NCBI RefSeq assembly: GCF_023078355.1
Contig: NZ_CP095552.1
Coordinates: forward strand, 744,001 to 808,000
DNA: 64,000 nucleotides
Reading direction: 5' to 3'
Origin: Gordonia hongkongensis
GTDB taxonomy: Bacteria > Actinomycetota > Actinomycetes > Mycobacteriales > Mycobacteriaceae
Shown here: positions 43,730 through 52,649 of the stretch, in pieces
Position numbering within the stretch: the first letter of the stretch is position 1
Layout of the letters: each line of letters starts with the position of its first letter
The notes under the pieces: model-generated
Database searches by the model: none
Seen by the model: only the letters and a program-made list of their open reading frames with translations
What the model was told of the DNA's origin: nothing
Program-made: the position numbers and the translations under genes

Positions 43730-44026
43730 GGCGGTGCCTCCGCGTCGAAGAGCGCTTCGTCGGTGACCTTAGGACAGTCGACCCGGCGCGGACCTCCGTT
43801 GCGCATCGATGGTCGCCGCACCGAGATGTAACCGTGATGTGCGGCGCGATAGGCGGTTTCGCGTGTCACCCGACCGGACTACATGGGTGTCGCCATGGAT
43901 GGTCGCTCCCGCGCAGGCCGTCGTCACCGACTAGCATTGGCGGAGGTCATCGCGGTTCGAGTCGGCAGAGGTGCTGCCGGGGGGCGGGCGACTCGACGAT
44001 GGCCGAGGTGAGACGGGAGGTTGGCG
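43730..44026. promoter_or_regulatory. Control region shared by two divergent lipase genes
   Basis: No gene in this 297-bp gap. CGCCGCAC at 43814-43821 and GTGCGGCG at 43839-43846 are perfect inverted arms separated by 17 bp, a spacing that suits a dimeric regulator or a hairpin. GGGAGG at 44015-44020 is the ribosome site of the right-hand gene. No clear -10/-35 pair assigned. Confidence 0.4.
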
Positions 44027-45442
44027 ATGCCGGCCAGGGGTGTTCTTCGACGATCGGTCCGACGCGCAGCGGTCGCGGTGACGGCGACGTGTGCCGCCGC
44101 GGCGCTCCTCGCGGGCCCGACCGGGGCGAGTGGTCCCGCCGACGCCGAGCCGCCCAATCTCACCGCGGTCCCGCCACAGTTGCCGGCGGACGTCGACGGC
44201 CTGATCCCGGCGCCGCCGGTCGAGAAGCTGTCGCGCATCCCGGAACGGTCCCGGATTCCCGGCGCCTCCCGTGAACTGCAAGAACTGCGCGAGGCGATCA
44301 TGCCGTCGCCCAGTGGCGACCGGTTCTTCGACCACTGGCCGGCCGGTCTGGCCGCGCGGACACCCGGTGAGGTCCTGACCACGCGGTCGGTGACCCGGGT
44401 GGCACAGCCCCTGGTCTTCGTCCCGCTGCGATCGGCGCGGCAGGTCAAGTTCCGGACGACCGACGCCAACGGCGCCCCGATGTTCGGCACGGCCACCCTG
44501 CTGGTGCCGGCCAAGGCCTGGACCGGGCGGGGAGACCGCCCCGTCCTGGTCAACAACTCGCCGATCGTCGCGCTGGGCACCAAGTGCACGACGGGCTTCA
44601 CCTACGCGCACGGTTTCACCAACAACACGAACGAGACCGATCTCATCCCGCCGTTCACCCAGCTCGCGTTGGACCGGGGTTATGCGGTGCTCGTGCCCGA
44701 CCACACCGGGCCCCGGATGGCCTACGCCGAGCCGTATGTCGCGGGCCACGTGATCCTCGACTCGTTGCGCGCGGCCGGCGCTCTCGACCCGGCGAACTTC
44801 GCCCGCGGACCGGTCGCCATGGTCGGCTACTCCGGCGGGGCGATCGCCACCCACGGCGCGGCCAAGCTGGCCGCGAAGTATGCGCCCGACATCGCCGGGC
44901 GGTTCGTGGGGGCGGCCATCGGCGGGGTGCCCGCCGACTACCGGACACTCGCCGGCGCCATGAACGCGAACCTCGCGTCCGGGGTCTTCCACGCCGCGAT
45001 GCTCGGCGTCGCCCGGGAACGGCCCGAGGTCCTCCAGATGTCGAACCATCTGGCGAGATGGCTTGCGACGTCGGAGATCCGCAACATCTGCACCGATGAC
45101 ATGGGCAACCTCGGGATCGCTCACCTGCCGACGCAGCTCCTGTCGACCGACCCCGATCCGTTCCACTCCGCGATCGCCGAGGAGCTCTTCGAGGTCACGT
45201 CCATGTCGGATCTGAAGGCGTCGATGCCATTGCTGATCTACCACGGGCGCTACGAGTGGTGGGTTCCCGCAACCCAGGCGCGGGCGCTCGCCGCCCAGCA
45301 GTGCGATCTCGGTGCGACAGTGACGTATCGGGAGTACGAGGCCGAACACGTGACGGCGGCTGCGGTCGGGTTCCCGGACACCGCGACCTGGCTCGACGAA
45401 CGTCTGCGCGGGATCCCCGCACCGAACGGGTGTGGTCGTTAA
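44027..45442 (+). CDS. Secretory lipase (LIP family), copy 2
   Basis: 471 residues from the ATG at 44027 (GGGAGG 6 nt upstream); a TTG at 44021 is possible. Signal region VRRAAVAVTATCAAAALLAG, cleaved near ADAEPP. Same blocks as copy 1: GYSGGAIATHGAAKLAAKYA with the nucleophile Ser, VLVPDHTGPRMAYAEPYVAG, LLIYHGRYEWWVPATQARAL. A tandem-divergent duplicate. Its TAA stop shares bases with the TAA of the convergent ramB (TTAA), leaving no room for a terminator. Confidence 0.86.
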   Translation: MPARGVLRRSVRRAAVAVTATCAAAALLAGPTGASGPADAEPPNLTAVPPQLPADVDGLIPAPPVEKLSRIPERSRIPGASRELQELREAIMPSPSGDRFFDHWPAGLAARTPGEVLTTRSVTRVAQPLVFVPLRSARQVKFRTTDANGAPMFGTATLLVPAKAWTGRGDRPVLVNNSPIVALGTKCTTGFTYAHGFTNNTNETDLIPPFTQLALDRGYAVLVPDHTGPRMAYAEPYVAGHVILDSLRAAGALDPANFARGPVAMVGYSGGAIATHGAAKLAAKYAPDIAGRFVGAAIGGVPADYRTLAGAMNANLASGVFHAAMLGVARERPEVLQMSNHLARWLATSEIRNICTDDMGNLGIAHLPTQLLSTDPDPFHSAIAEELFEVTSMSDLKASMPLLIYHGRYEWWVPATQARALAAQQCDLGATVTYREYEAEHVTAAAVGFPDTATWLDERLRGIPAPNGCGR

Positions 45443-46869
45443 CGGTTCTCGGTAAGGCTCATGTACGGCGAGACGCTGCTGGTGTGTTCGTCGATGCGGA
45501 GCGATGCTCCGACCGCGGGGAACGCGCGCTGGGCGCAGTTGGTCCGCTCGCACACCCGGCAACCGGCGCCGATCGGGGTCACATGCGCCTGCGGTCCGAT
45601 CTCCAGACCGTCGGAATAGATCACCCGCGCGGCATGGCGCAGTTCGCATCCCATGCCGATCGCGAAGGTCTTGCCGGGCTGTCCGTAGCGGGTGGCGCGG
45701 CGTTCGACGGTGCGCGCAACCCAGAAGTAGTTCCGGCCGTCGGGCATCTCGGCGATCTGGGTGATGATCTTGCCGGGGTAGGCGAACGTCTCGTAGACGT
45801 TCCACAGCGGACAGGTGCCGCCACTGGACGAGAAGTGGAAACCGGTGGCGGACTGACGTTTCGACATGTTCCCGGCTCGGTCCACGCGCACGAACGACCA
45901 GGGGATGCCCCGCAGGTTGGGCCGCTGCAGCGTCGAGAGGCGGTGGCAGATCGTCTCGTAGGAGACGGCGTAGAAGGCCGAGAGGCGTTCGATGTCGTAC
46001 CGGAAATCCTCTGCGGCGCCGTGGAATTGGCTGTAGGGAAGGACGACTGCGGCGGCGAAGTAGTTCGCCAGACCGAGAAGTCCCAGCGCGCGGGCGTCCT
46101 CACCGCTGAAGTTCGCCTCGTCGACCAGTTTGTCCAGGAGGTCCTGGTACTCGAGATAGCAGAGCTCGCTGGCGAGTTTGAACGTCCGCTGACCTGCCGA
46201 GAGCGACGCGGAGAACTCCAGACGCCGGGCCTCGCGGTCGAACCGGTGCAGGGTGTAGTCCCCGAGGTCGACGCGGCGCACGATGCTGATGCCGTGGACG
46301 CTCTCGATGCGGTTCATGATCTCGCGCCGGATGTCGGCGGAGTGCATCCGCATCCGGGTCGTCATCTCCTCGGCGACGACATCGAGTTCGTGAATGTAGT
46401 TGCGGCGCTGGTAGAAATAGTCCCGCACCTCCTCGTGCGGCGCGCTGATGGTGCCCCGCATGCTGCGGTCCCCCCGCTCGTCGGTCGCCGCCGCGAGCTG
46501 ATCGGTGGCGACCCGGTAGCGGCGGTGCAGGTTCACCATCGCCTGGGCCATCTCGGGATGCGACGCGACCATCGCGCTGAGCCCCTGCGCGTCGAGTGCG
46601 CCGGGGGAGGCCTCCAGGTCGTCGTCGAGCAGCGCCTCACGCAGCTCGGCGACCAGCCGGACATCGTCCTGGCTGTCGAAGAACCCGGCGTCGACGCCGA
46701 AGGCCTCGGTGATCTTGGACAGCACCGAAGCGGTCAGCGGACGGGCATCGTGCTCGATCTGATTCAGGTATGACGCCGAGATCGACAGGGTCTGCGCGAG
46801 GGCAACCTGCGACAGGCCGCGCTCGGAACGCAATTGGCGCAACCGCGAGCCCACGTAGGTCCTGCTCAT
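45439..46869 (-). CDS. ramB: RamB-type transcriptional regulator
   Basis: 476 residues. An N-terminal XRE helix-turn-helix (VGSRLRQLRSERGLSQVALA, LSISASYLNQIEHDARPLT), then the ImmA/IrrE-like and short-chain fatty-acyl sensor region of ScfR/RamB (FKLASELCYLEYQDLLDKLV, SYETICHRLSTLQRPNLRG). The C-terminus holds CRVCERTNCAQRAFP, a Cys cluster as in the family. In Corynebacterium and mycobacteria RamB represses aceA and acetate genes. It is two genes from aceA here, whose promoter has a RamB-type box. Position matches Rv0465c. Confidence 0.93.
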   Translation of the reverse strand: MSRTYVGSRLRQLRSERGLSQVALAQTLSISASYLNQIEHDARPLTASVLSKITEAFGVDAGFFDSQDDVRLVAELREALLDDDLEASPGALDAQGLSAMVASHPEMAQAMVNLHRRYRVATDQLAAATDERGDRSMRGTISAPHEEVRDYFYQRRNYIHELDVVAEEMTTRMRMHSADIRREIMNRIESVHGISIVRRVDLGDYTLHRFDREARRLEFSASLSAGQRTFKLASELCYLEYQDLLDKLVDEANFSGEDARALGLLGLANYFAAAVVLPYSQFHGAAEDFRYDIERLSAFYAVSYETICHRLSTLQRPNLRGIPWSFVRVDRAGNMSKRQSATGFHFSSSGGTCPLWNVYETFAYPGKIITQIAEMPDGRNYFWVARTVERRATRYGQPGKTFAIGMGCELRHAARVIYSDGLEIGPQAHVTPIGAGCRVCERTNCAQRAFPAVGASLRIDEHTSSVSPYMSLTENR

Positions 46870-46929
46870 CGTCCACCTCCCGGACAGGTGCTGCCGCGTC
46901 GCGCGTCGTTCCCAGGGTACGGTGACCGC

Positions 46930-47700
46930 GTGCTACCCCTCCTCGGCCGACGCCGCCCGCGGGCAGCGCTGGCCGCGTCGGTCGTGGCAGTGGCGCTCGG
47001 CCTCGCGGGGTGCGCGGGCGACCCGGGGGAGACGACGGCTCCCCGCGGTCCCGCCGATCTCGTGCTGTCCGAAGCCCAGCTGCCGCCGGGGTACACCTCC
47101 GCCCCGCTGTCGGTGGTGGATCTCGTCGCCGGGAACCGGGCCGCCATCGACGCCTCCCGATCGGTGCGCGTCACACCCGAGTACTGCCGGCCCGCCTCCG
47201 ACGCCGCGCTCAACGACCAGCTGACCGCCGACAACTCGGCGGTGCTGGCCGCCCGTGACGGCGCGACGGGCACCCTCGTCGAACTGGTCACCACCGCATC
47301 GCGCGACATCGACGCCGACCGGCTCACCACGACCGGCCGTTGTTCTCGGACCACGACGGAGATCACCACCGGCAACCTCGCGGGCAGTCGGGTGCTCACG
47401 GTGTACACCGAACTGCCCCAGCCGGACATCGACGGCGGGTTGCTGCCCGGGGAGCAGATGCTGCTCACGCGGTCCGACGTCACGACGACCCTGCCCGACG
47501 GCGGTGTCCGGCGGCAGATCGGGTTCGCCGGGTACGCCCTGCTCGACCGGCCGGCGTCGGGGGAGGTGTCGGTGCAGCTGACGGTGTCGGGCGCGACCAC
47601 CCCTGCGAGCGATCCGCCGTCCATCCCGGTGGGGCCGATCGAACCGTCGGTGTTCGCGGATCTCTTCGAGACCGCCGTCGAGCGCGTCACCACGCCCTGA
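46930..47700 (+). CDS. Lipoprotein of unknown function
   Basis: 256 residues from the GTG at 46930, divergent from ramB. Signal with lipobox (ALAASVVAVALGLAGC) followed by a Gly/Asp/Thr-rich stretch. The mature domain (LVLSEAQLPPGYTSAPL, then PEYCRPASDAALND, RCSRTTTEITTGNLAGSRVL) resembles the mycobacterial PknH-sensor/LpqN-like beta proteins, with two Cys that may bridge. Surface-anchored, function not known. It lies upstream of the aceA control region on the same strand. Confidence 0.68.
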   Translation: MLPLLGRRRPRAALAASVVAVALGLAGCAGDPGETTAPRGPADLVLSEAQLPPGYTSAPLSVVDLVAGNRAAIDASRSVRVTPEYCRPASDAALNDQLTADNSAVLAARDGATGTLVELVTTASRDIDADRLTTTGRCSRTTTEITTGNLAGSRVLTVYTELPQPDIDGGLLPGEQMLLTRSDVTTTLPDGGVRRQIGFAGYALLDRPASGEVSVQLTVSGATTPASDPPSIPVGPIEPSVFADLFETAVERVTTP

Positions 47701-47738
47701 CGGCCGCCGTCCGCTGTCCGCGGACCGTTCCGGCCAGG

Positions 47739-47754
47739 TGTGATGGACATCACT
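47739..47754. promoter_or_regulatory. CRP/GlxR-type site
   Basis: TGTGATGGACATCACT fits TGTGA-N6-TCACA with one mismatch, and the 14 bases at 47740-47753 are a perfect palindrome (GTGATG-GA-CATCAC). Site for a cAMP-receptor-type regulator, common upstream of aceA in actinobacteria. It lies about 150 bp before the RamB-type box. Confidence 0.6.
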
Positions 47755-47888
47755 TTCGGGTATCCGGTCGTCCGGGTGGGGGTCCGAGGACCTCCGGGCC
47801 CCAGGATCGGCTCGACTACTCGTGAGTAGAAAATCCCAGTACGGACGTACTTTTTGGCGGAAGTAGACCCTGCGTTCACAGAACTATA

Positions 47889-47905
47889 TTTGCAAACTTT
47901 GCAAA
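47889..47905. promoter_or_regulatory. RamB-type binding box
   Basis: TTTGCAAACTTTGCAAA: two TTTGCAAA units 9 bp apart, including AAACTTTGCAAA (47894-47905), which agrees with the RamB motif known from Corynebacterium. The box is in the only AT-rich part of the gap. The ramB gene is nearby, so repression of aceA is likely. Confidence 0.75.
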
Positions 47906-48167
47906 CTGGTGGCGAAAAATAACCCATATTTACACGCTCCGAGGGTTGGACCTGCGGGTTTGTGTTGTGGCACCCTTGCTGCAGGCACCACCGATCCCAA
48001 GTCAACGGGTTCGCAAACTTCGGCCGAGACTGACGCCGATCGCGATCACACACCCCAGACGAGGACATCGGCTGTCTGTCAGCAGAGAGGTTCCGGCGGC
48101 GCGCCGGGCCGTCGCCCCGATCCGGTCCCCGGTCGGGACGAGCAGGACAACGAAAGCGAAGCAGCCA

Positions 48168-49463
48168 ATGAGCAACGTCGGAAAGCCCCGTACCGCCGCG
48201 GAGATCCAGCAGGACTGGGACACCAACCCGCGCTGGAAGGGCATCAAGCGCGATTACACCGCCGAGCAGGTCGCCGAGCTCCAGGGCTCGGTCGTCGAGG
48301 AGCACACCCTCGCCCGCCGCGGCGCCGAGATCCTGTGGGACGGCGTGACCAAGGGCGACGGCAGCTACATCAACGCCCTGGGCGCTCTCACCGGTAACCA
48401 GGCCGTGCAGCAGGTCCGCGCCGGCCTGAAGGCCGTGTACCTCTCGGGTTGGCAGGTCGCCGGTGACGCGAACCTGTCCGGCCACACCTACCCCGACCAG
48501 TCGCTCTACCCGGCCAACTCGGTCCCGAGCGTCGTGCGTCGCATCAACAACGCGCTGCTGCGTGCCGACGAGATCGCCCGCGTCGAGGGTGACAACTCGG
48601 TCGACAACTGGGTCGTGCCGATCGTGGCCGACGGTGAGGCCGGCTTCGGCGGCGCCCTCAACGTCTACGAACTGCAGAAGGCCATGATCGCCGCGGGTGC
48701 CGCCGGTACCCACTGGGAGGATCAGCTCGCGTCGGAGAAGAAGTGCGGCCACCTCGGTGGCAAGGTGCTCATCCCGACCCAGCAGCACATCCGCACCCTG
48801 AACTCGGCTCGTCTCGCCGCCGACGTCGCCGGTGTCCCCACCGTCGTGATCGCCCGCACCGATGCCGAGGCCGCCACGCTGATCACCTCCGACGTCGACG
48901 ATCGCGACAAGCAGTTCGTCACCGGTGAGCGCACCGCCGAGGGCTACTACCACGTGAAGAACGGCATCGAGCCGTGCATCGAGCGTGCGAAGTCCTACGC
49001 GCCGTACGCCGACATGATCTGGATGGAGACCGGTACCCCGGATCTCGAGCTGGCCCGCAAGTTCGCCGAGGCCGTCAAGGCCGAGTACCCCGACCAGCTG
49101 CTGTCCTACAACTGCAGCCCGTCGTTCAACTGGAGCAAGCACCTCGACGACAGCACCATCGCGAAGTTCCAGAACGAGCTGGGCGCCATGGGCTTCACCT
49201 TCCAGTTCATCACGCTGGCCGGCTTCCACTCGCTGAACTACGGCATGTTCGACCTGGCCTACGGCTACGCCCGCGAGCAGATGTCGGCGTTCGTCGACCT
49301 GCAGAACCGCGAGTTCAAGGCTGCCGAGGAGCGCGGCTTCACCGCCGTCAAGCACCAGCGTGAGGTCGGCGCCGGCTACTTCGACAACATCGCCACCACC
49401 GTCGACCCCAACACCTCGACCGCTGCTCTCAAGGGCTCGACCGAGGAAGGCCAGTTCCACTAG
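48168..49463 (+). CDS. aceA: Isocitrate lyase
   Basis: 431 residues from the ATG at 48168, the normal prokaryotic length (Icl1 type, about 428). Catalytic loop KKCGH at 191-195 (Cys193), substrate region [33 protein letters not shown] (metal Asp), then YNCSPSFNW. First enzyme of the glyoxylate shunt, also 2-methylisocitrate lyase in mycobacteria; needed for growth on acetate, fatty acids and propionate. Codon use is strongly biased towards preferred codons, as expected for a highly expressed gene. It is followed by a terminator hairpin and fadB2, as in M. tuberculosis (Rv0467-Rv0468). Confidence 0.97.
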   Translation: MSNVGKPRTAAEIQQDWDTNPRWKGIKRDYTAEQVAELQGSVVEEHTLARRGAEILWDGVTKGDGSYINALGALTGNQAVQQVRAGLKAVYLSGWQVAGDANLSGHTYPDQSLYPANSVPSVVRRINNALLRADEIARVEGDNSVDNWVVPIVADGEAGFGGALNVYELQKAMIAAGAAGTHWEDQLASEKKCGHLGGKVLIPTQQHIRTLNSARLAADVAGVPTVVIARTDAEAATLITSDVDDRDKQFVTGERTAEGYYHVKNGIEPCIERAKSYAPYADMIWMETGTPDLELARKFAEAVKAEYPDQLLSYNCSPSFNWSKHLDDSTIAKFQNELGAMGFTFQFITLAGFHSLNYGMFDLAYGYAREQMSAFVDLQNREFKAAEERGFTAVKHQREVGAGYFDNIATTVDPNTSTAALKGSTEEGQFH

Positions 49464-49497
49464 GAACTCGCCACCGTCGTGATCTAGGCGAACCAGG

Positions 49498-49531
49498 CAG
49501 GCGGTCCGCGGCTTTCGCTGCGGGCCGCCTG
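49498..49531. terminator. Terminator hairpin after aceA
   Basis: CAGGCGG at 49498-49504 pairs with CCGCCTG at 49525-49531, with further GC pairing inside (CCGCG against CGGG), 34 nt after the aceA stop. Confidence 0.65.
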
Positions 49532-49625
49532 TTGGCGTATCCCGGGCTCGGCGCGTGCCCGGAGGGTCACCCATGTTCTTGCGAAATCGGTTCTTGCCGA
49601 GGACGCTTCCACCCGAGGAGCCGAC

Positions 49626-50492
49626 ATGACAAACCAGAAGATCTCCCGCGTCGGCGTGGTGGGGGCAGGACAGATGGGCGCGGGGATCGCCGAGGTGTGC
49701 GCGCGGGCCCACGCCGACGTGCTCGTCTACGAGCACAGCCGAGAACTCGTCGTCGCCGGTCGCGCCCGGATTCTCCGATCACTCGATCGCGGTGTGTCGA
49801 GCGGCAAACTGACCGAACGCGAACGCGACCAGGCGTCGATGCGACTCCGCTTCACCACTGACCTGGGCGACTTCGCCGATCGCCACCTCGTGTGCGAGGC
49901 CGTCGTCGAGGACGAGGTGGTCAAGACCGAGATCTTCGCCCAACTGGACAAGGTCGTGACCGACCCCGGGGCGATCCTGGCGTCGAACACATCGTCCATC
50001 CCGATCATGAAGCTGGGCATGGCAACCCAGAACACCGCCCGCGTCATCGGCATGCACTTCTTCAACCCCGTACCGGTTCTCCCGCTGGTCGAACTCGTCA
50101 CCACCCTGACGACCGCTCCGGAGATCGTCGAGCGCGCCGAGGCCTTCGCCCACGACGTGTTGGGCAAGCAGGTGGTCCGGTCGGCCGATCGATCCGGATT
50201 CGTCGTGAACGCGCTGCTGGTCCCGTATCTGCTCTCATCCATCCGGATGGTGGAGAGTGGTGTCGCGACCGTCGACGACATCGACAAGGCCATGGTCCTC
50301 GGGTGTGCGCACCCGATGGGTCCCCTCAAGCTGGCCGATCTGGTCGGACTCGACACGATCAAGGCCATCGCCGACCGGATGTACGAGGAGTTCAAGGAGC
50401 CGCTCTACGCACCGCCTCCGCTGCTGTTGCGCATGGTCGAGGCGGGGCGACTGGGCAAGAAGGCCGACCACGGCTTCTACCGTTACGCCTGA
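49626..50492 (+). CDS. fadB2: 3-hydroxyacyl-CoA (3-hydroxybutyryl-CoA) dehydrogenase
   Basis: 288 residues; TCACCCATG... upstream is not used, the ATG at 49626 follows a GGAGC site at 49617-49621. NAD site VGVVGAGQMGAGIAEVCARA, then LASNTSSIPIMKLGMAT and GMHFFNPVPVLPLVELV (catalytic His-Asn region), and the C-terminal domain SGFVVNALLVPYLLSSIRM, LADLVGLDTIKAIADRM. Single-function 3-hydroxybutyryl-CoA dehydrogenase, the counterpart of Rv0468. Oxidises 3-hydroxyacyl-CoA to the oxo form in fatty-acid breakdown or butanoate use; suits a place next to aceA. Confidence 0.93.
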   Translation: MTNQKISRVGVVGAGQMGAGIAEVCARAHADVLVYEHSRELVVAGRARILRSLDRGVSSGKLTERERDQASMRLRFTTDLGDFADRHLVCEAVVEDEVVKTEIFAQLDKVVTDPGAILASNTSSIPIMKLGMATQNTARVIGMHFFNPVPVLPLVELVTTLTTAPEIVERAEAFAHDVLGKQVVRSADRSGFVVNALLVPYLLSSIRMVESGVATVDDIDKAMVLGCAHPMGPLKLADLVGLDTIKAIADRMYEEFKEPLYAPPPLLLRMVEAGRLGKKADHGFYRYA

Positions 50493-50547
50493 TCGACGAC
50501 GGTCCGGCGCGCGTCCGAGGTGACGTGCGTCACGAGTGTTAGCACGA

Positions 50548-50578
50548 TGCTTGCATTTGCTAGCACAGCGTGGATACT
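50548..50578 (+). promoter_or_regulatory. Promoter and operator of the hbhA-type gene (copy 1)
   Basis: The imperfect palindrome TGCTTGCATTTGCTAGCA (50548-50565, TGCTnGC-N4-GCnAGCA) overlaps a -35 element TTGCAT at 50551-50556. A GATACT -10 lies 16 bp on at 50573-50578. The same arrangement is found at 58828-58859. Transcription would start near 50585, giving a leader of almost 200 nt before the GTG at 50780. Confidence 0.65.
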
Positions 50579-50779
50579 GGTTATCGGAAACACCAATACC
50601 GATGGCGCCGCGGTTCCCTTATCTCGCGCGGTGTGAGCCGAATCGAATTGGCTTGCAACACCGACCGTTCCGAGGCGGCAGGCGACGGATTGTTCCGACA
50701 TGCGCCCGGCGAAGACGCCGAGATCAACGAGACCGCATGTGCTGCAGCGCGATTGGTGACCCGACCGAAGGAGTTCACT

Positions 50780-51499
50780 GTGACCACCACCGAACGTAAC
50801 TACGCCCCCCTCTATGCCGCCGTCGGCGCCGGCGACTACGCCTTCGCCCAGGTGACCGAGAAGCTGACCGAACTGCGTGAGCGCACCGAGGCTGCTGCCG
50901 AGACCGCCCAGTCGCGTTTCGACGAGGCCAAGACCCGCATCGGCTCGCTGTCCGAGGAGGTCCCGAGCGACCTCGACGAGCTGCGCGGCAAGCTGACCGC
51001 CGAGGAGCTCAAGCGCCTCGCCGACCCCTACGTCGAGAAGGCCTACGGCTTCTACACCTCGCTCGCCGAGCGCGGCGAGGCCACCCTCGAGCGCCTGCGC
51101 ACCAAGCCGCTCGTCCAGGAGAACCTGTCGCGCGCCGAGAAGGTCTACAACGACGCCGTCGACCTGACCGAGGACGCCCTCGGCGTCGTGTCGACCCAGA
51201 CCCGCCTCGTCGGTGATCGTGCGGCGAAGCTCGCCGGCCGTGCGAGCGAGCAGGTCGAGGACGTCGCCGTCGCGATCGAAGAGGCCGGCAGCAGCGTCAA
51301 GGAGCAGGCCGACGACGCGGCCAAGGAGATCGACGGCGCCGCAGGCACTGTCGAGGCCAAGGGCCGTGCCGCCAAGGCTTCGCCGGCCAAGAAGGTCGCC
51401 GAGGCCAAGGACACCCCGGTGCCGGCCGTGAAGAAGACCGCCGCCAAGAAGGCGCCGGCCAAGAAGGCCCCGGTCAAGAAGCCGACCACCGCGAAGTAA
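50780..51499 (+). CDS. HbhA-like surface protein, copy 1
   Basis: 239 residues from the GTG at 50780 (GAAGGAG at 50767-50773). Residues 1-130 are a long alpha-helical coiled coil (YAFAQVTEKLTELRERTEAA, AEELKRLADPYVEKAYGFY) as in heparin-binding hemagglutinin; the C-terminal 70 residues are Lys/Ala/Pro repeats (SPAKKVAEAKD, AKKAPAKKAPVKKP) that bind heparan sulfate in mycobacteria. No signal peptide, as in HbhA. A second, longer relative lies at 59451, and both share a promoter motif. Adhesion, lipid-droplet or growth-pole roles are known for the family. Confidence 0.82.
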   Translation: MTTTERNYAPLYAAVGAGDYAFAQVTEKLTELRERTEAAAETAQSRFDEAKTRIGSLSEEVPSDLDELRGKLTAEELKRLADPYVEKAYGFYTSLAERGEATLERLRTKPLVQENLSRAEKVYNDAVDLTEDALGVVSTQTRLVGDRAAKLAGRASEQVEDVAVAIEEAGSSVKEQADDAAKEIDGAAGTVEAKGRAAKASPAKKVAEAKDTPVPAVKKTAAKKAPAKKAPVKKPTTAK

Positions 51500-51520
51500 C
51501 TCGCACACAGTCGCATTCGG

Positions 51521-51549
51521 CAACGCCCCCGCTTCCGGCGGGGGCGTTG
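51521..51549. terminator. Strong terminator hairpin
   Basis: CAACGCCCCCGC and GCGGGGGCGTTG are perfect 12-bp arms around a 5-nt loop, 21 nt after the HbhA-like gene. Confidence 0.85.
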
Positions 51550-51590
51550 TCGTGTGTGGGGGGCGCCTTTGTCTCGGGACGAGGTCCCTG

Positions 51591-51656
51591 TCCCGCGGTG
51601 GTGTTTCCGTCCCGCTGATGAGATCCGATCAGCGGGACGGAAGCGGGACCGCGGGA
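51591..51656. repeat. 66-bp palindrome, left bracket of the AbiEi-like gene
   Basis: Starts TCCCGCGGTGGTGTTTCCGT and ends ACGGAAGCGGGACCGCGGGA, with CCCGCTGATGAGATCCGATCAGCGGG in between split around its centre; arms pair nearly throughout. The copy at 52650-52715 is almost identical when reverse-complemented. Confidence 0.9.
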
Positions 51657-51673
51657 AGGTTGGGGAAAACCCG

Positions 51674-52648
51674 ATGGAGCCGAAACGCCCTCCGCTGCGT
51701 CGAACAGAGATGACCAGCTACCCACTGGACCGCTACGGTCTGATCCGTCGCGGCGCCGCACTCGATGCGGCTTTCTCCGACAATCTGCTTGCTGCAGCGG
51801 TATCCGCCGGCGACCTGATCCGGCTCATCCCCGGCGTCTACGTGCCGGCATCCGACGACTTCGCCGGGCACGAAGGTGACCAGGAGTTGCACCGCCTCAA
51901 GTCTGTCGCGATCGCCACGTCACAGCCGGCGAGCGCACCGCAGTTGCCGCTGAGTCACGTCTCGGCCGCCGCGGTGCTCGGCATTCCACTGCTGAAGCCC
52001 GAGACCGAACGCGTCCACGTCACCAACGGCAAGAAGGCCGGCGGATTCATCGCGACGCATCGTCACGTCCACGCCGCCGTCCTGACGGCAGACGAGCTCG
52101 CAGTCGTCGACGGAATACCCGTCACCAGAATTGAGCGAACCGCTGTCGATGTAGCGGCCGGGGGCGACTTCGCACAGGCCCTCACCGCCTTTGACCAGGC
52201 ACTTCGGACAGGCGCCGATCGTGAGCTAATGGGGCGGATCCTCACCTCTCGTCGTCGGCAGGGGGGCAGAGTGGCTCGGCGTGCGCTGGCACTGGCCGAT
52301 GGGGCGGCCGAAAGTGTCGGCGAATCCTGGAGTCGGGCGCAGATGATCGAGGCCGGCCTGCCGGTTCCGCGACTGCAACACGAGTTCTGTGGGCGGAGCG
52401 GCGTCTACCATGTCGACTTCGACTGGGAGGCGAAGCTCGTCGGGGAGTTCGACGGCATGGTCAAATACGGCCGCCTCCGGCCATCAGGGAAGACCGTGGC
52501 CGATGTCGTACTGCAGGAGAAGCTGCGCGAGGACGAGATCCGCGCGCTGGGCCCCGTCGTCGTGCGCTGGACCTGGTCGATGCTCGAGGACGGATCCTTC
52601 ATCGGCCTGCTCCGGCCATGGCTGGAGAAGTTCGAGTTGATGAGCTGA
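51674..52648 (+). CDS. AbiEi-like / DUF559-type protein inside a palindrome bracket
   Basis: 324 residues from the ATG at 51674 (an ATG at 51710 is possible). The N-terminal winged-helix part (DRYGLIRRGAALDAAFSDNL, GDLIRLIPGVYVP) is like the AbiEi antitoxin domain of type IV toxin-antitoxin systems; the C-terminal part (YHVDFDWEAKLVGEFDGMVK, KLREDEIRALGPVVVRWTW) is a Vsr/PD-(D/E)XK-like nuclease fold common in actinobacteria. No AbiEii-type toxin gene is next to it. The gene fills the space between two near-identical 66-bp palindromes, with the stop 1 nt before the second. It looks like a small mobile cassette. Confidence 0.75.
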   Translation: MEPKRPPLRRTEMTSYPLDRYGLIRRGAALDAAFSDNLLAAAVSAGDLIRLIPGVYVPASDDFAGHEGDQELHRLKSVAIATSQPASAPQLPLSHVSAAAVLGIPLLKPETERVHVTNGKKAGGFIATHRHVHAAVLTADELAVVDGIPVTRIERTAVDVAAGGDFAQALTAFDQALRTGADRELMGRILTSRRRQGGRVARRALALADGAAESVGESWSRAQMIEAGLPVPRLQHEFCGRSGVYHVDFDWEAKLVGEFDGMVKYGRLRPSGKTVADVVLQEKLREDEIRALGPVVVRWTWSMLEDGSFIGLLRPWLEKFELMS

Positions 52649-52649
52649 G

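Larger units (their letters stand above)
47701..48167. other. Long control region before aceA
   Basis: 467 bp without a gene. It holds a CRP/GlxR-like palindrome, an AT-rich stretch with the RamB-type box at about 47860-47910, and a second GTTCGCAAAC-like half-site near 48008. The downstream part (about 48040-48167) should be the 5' untranslated leader of aceA; no strong ribosome site precedes the ATG. Confidence 0.7.

Noticed and set aside
46866..49736. Open frame of 956 codons on the minus strand, opposite aceA
   Set aside because: Antisense shadow of the highly biased aceA codons; composition is low-complexity and no ribosome site or domain is present.
50570..50779. N-terminal extension of the first HbhA-like protein
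   Set aside because: The frame would begin inside the -10 element at 50573-50578; the GTG at 50780 has a GAAGGAG site 6 nt upstream.
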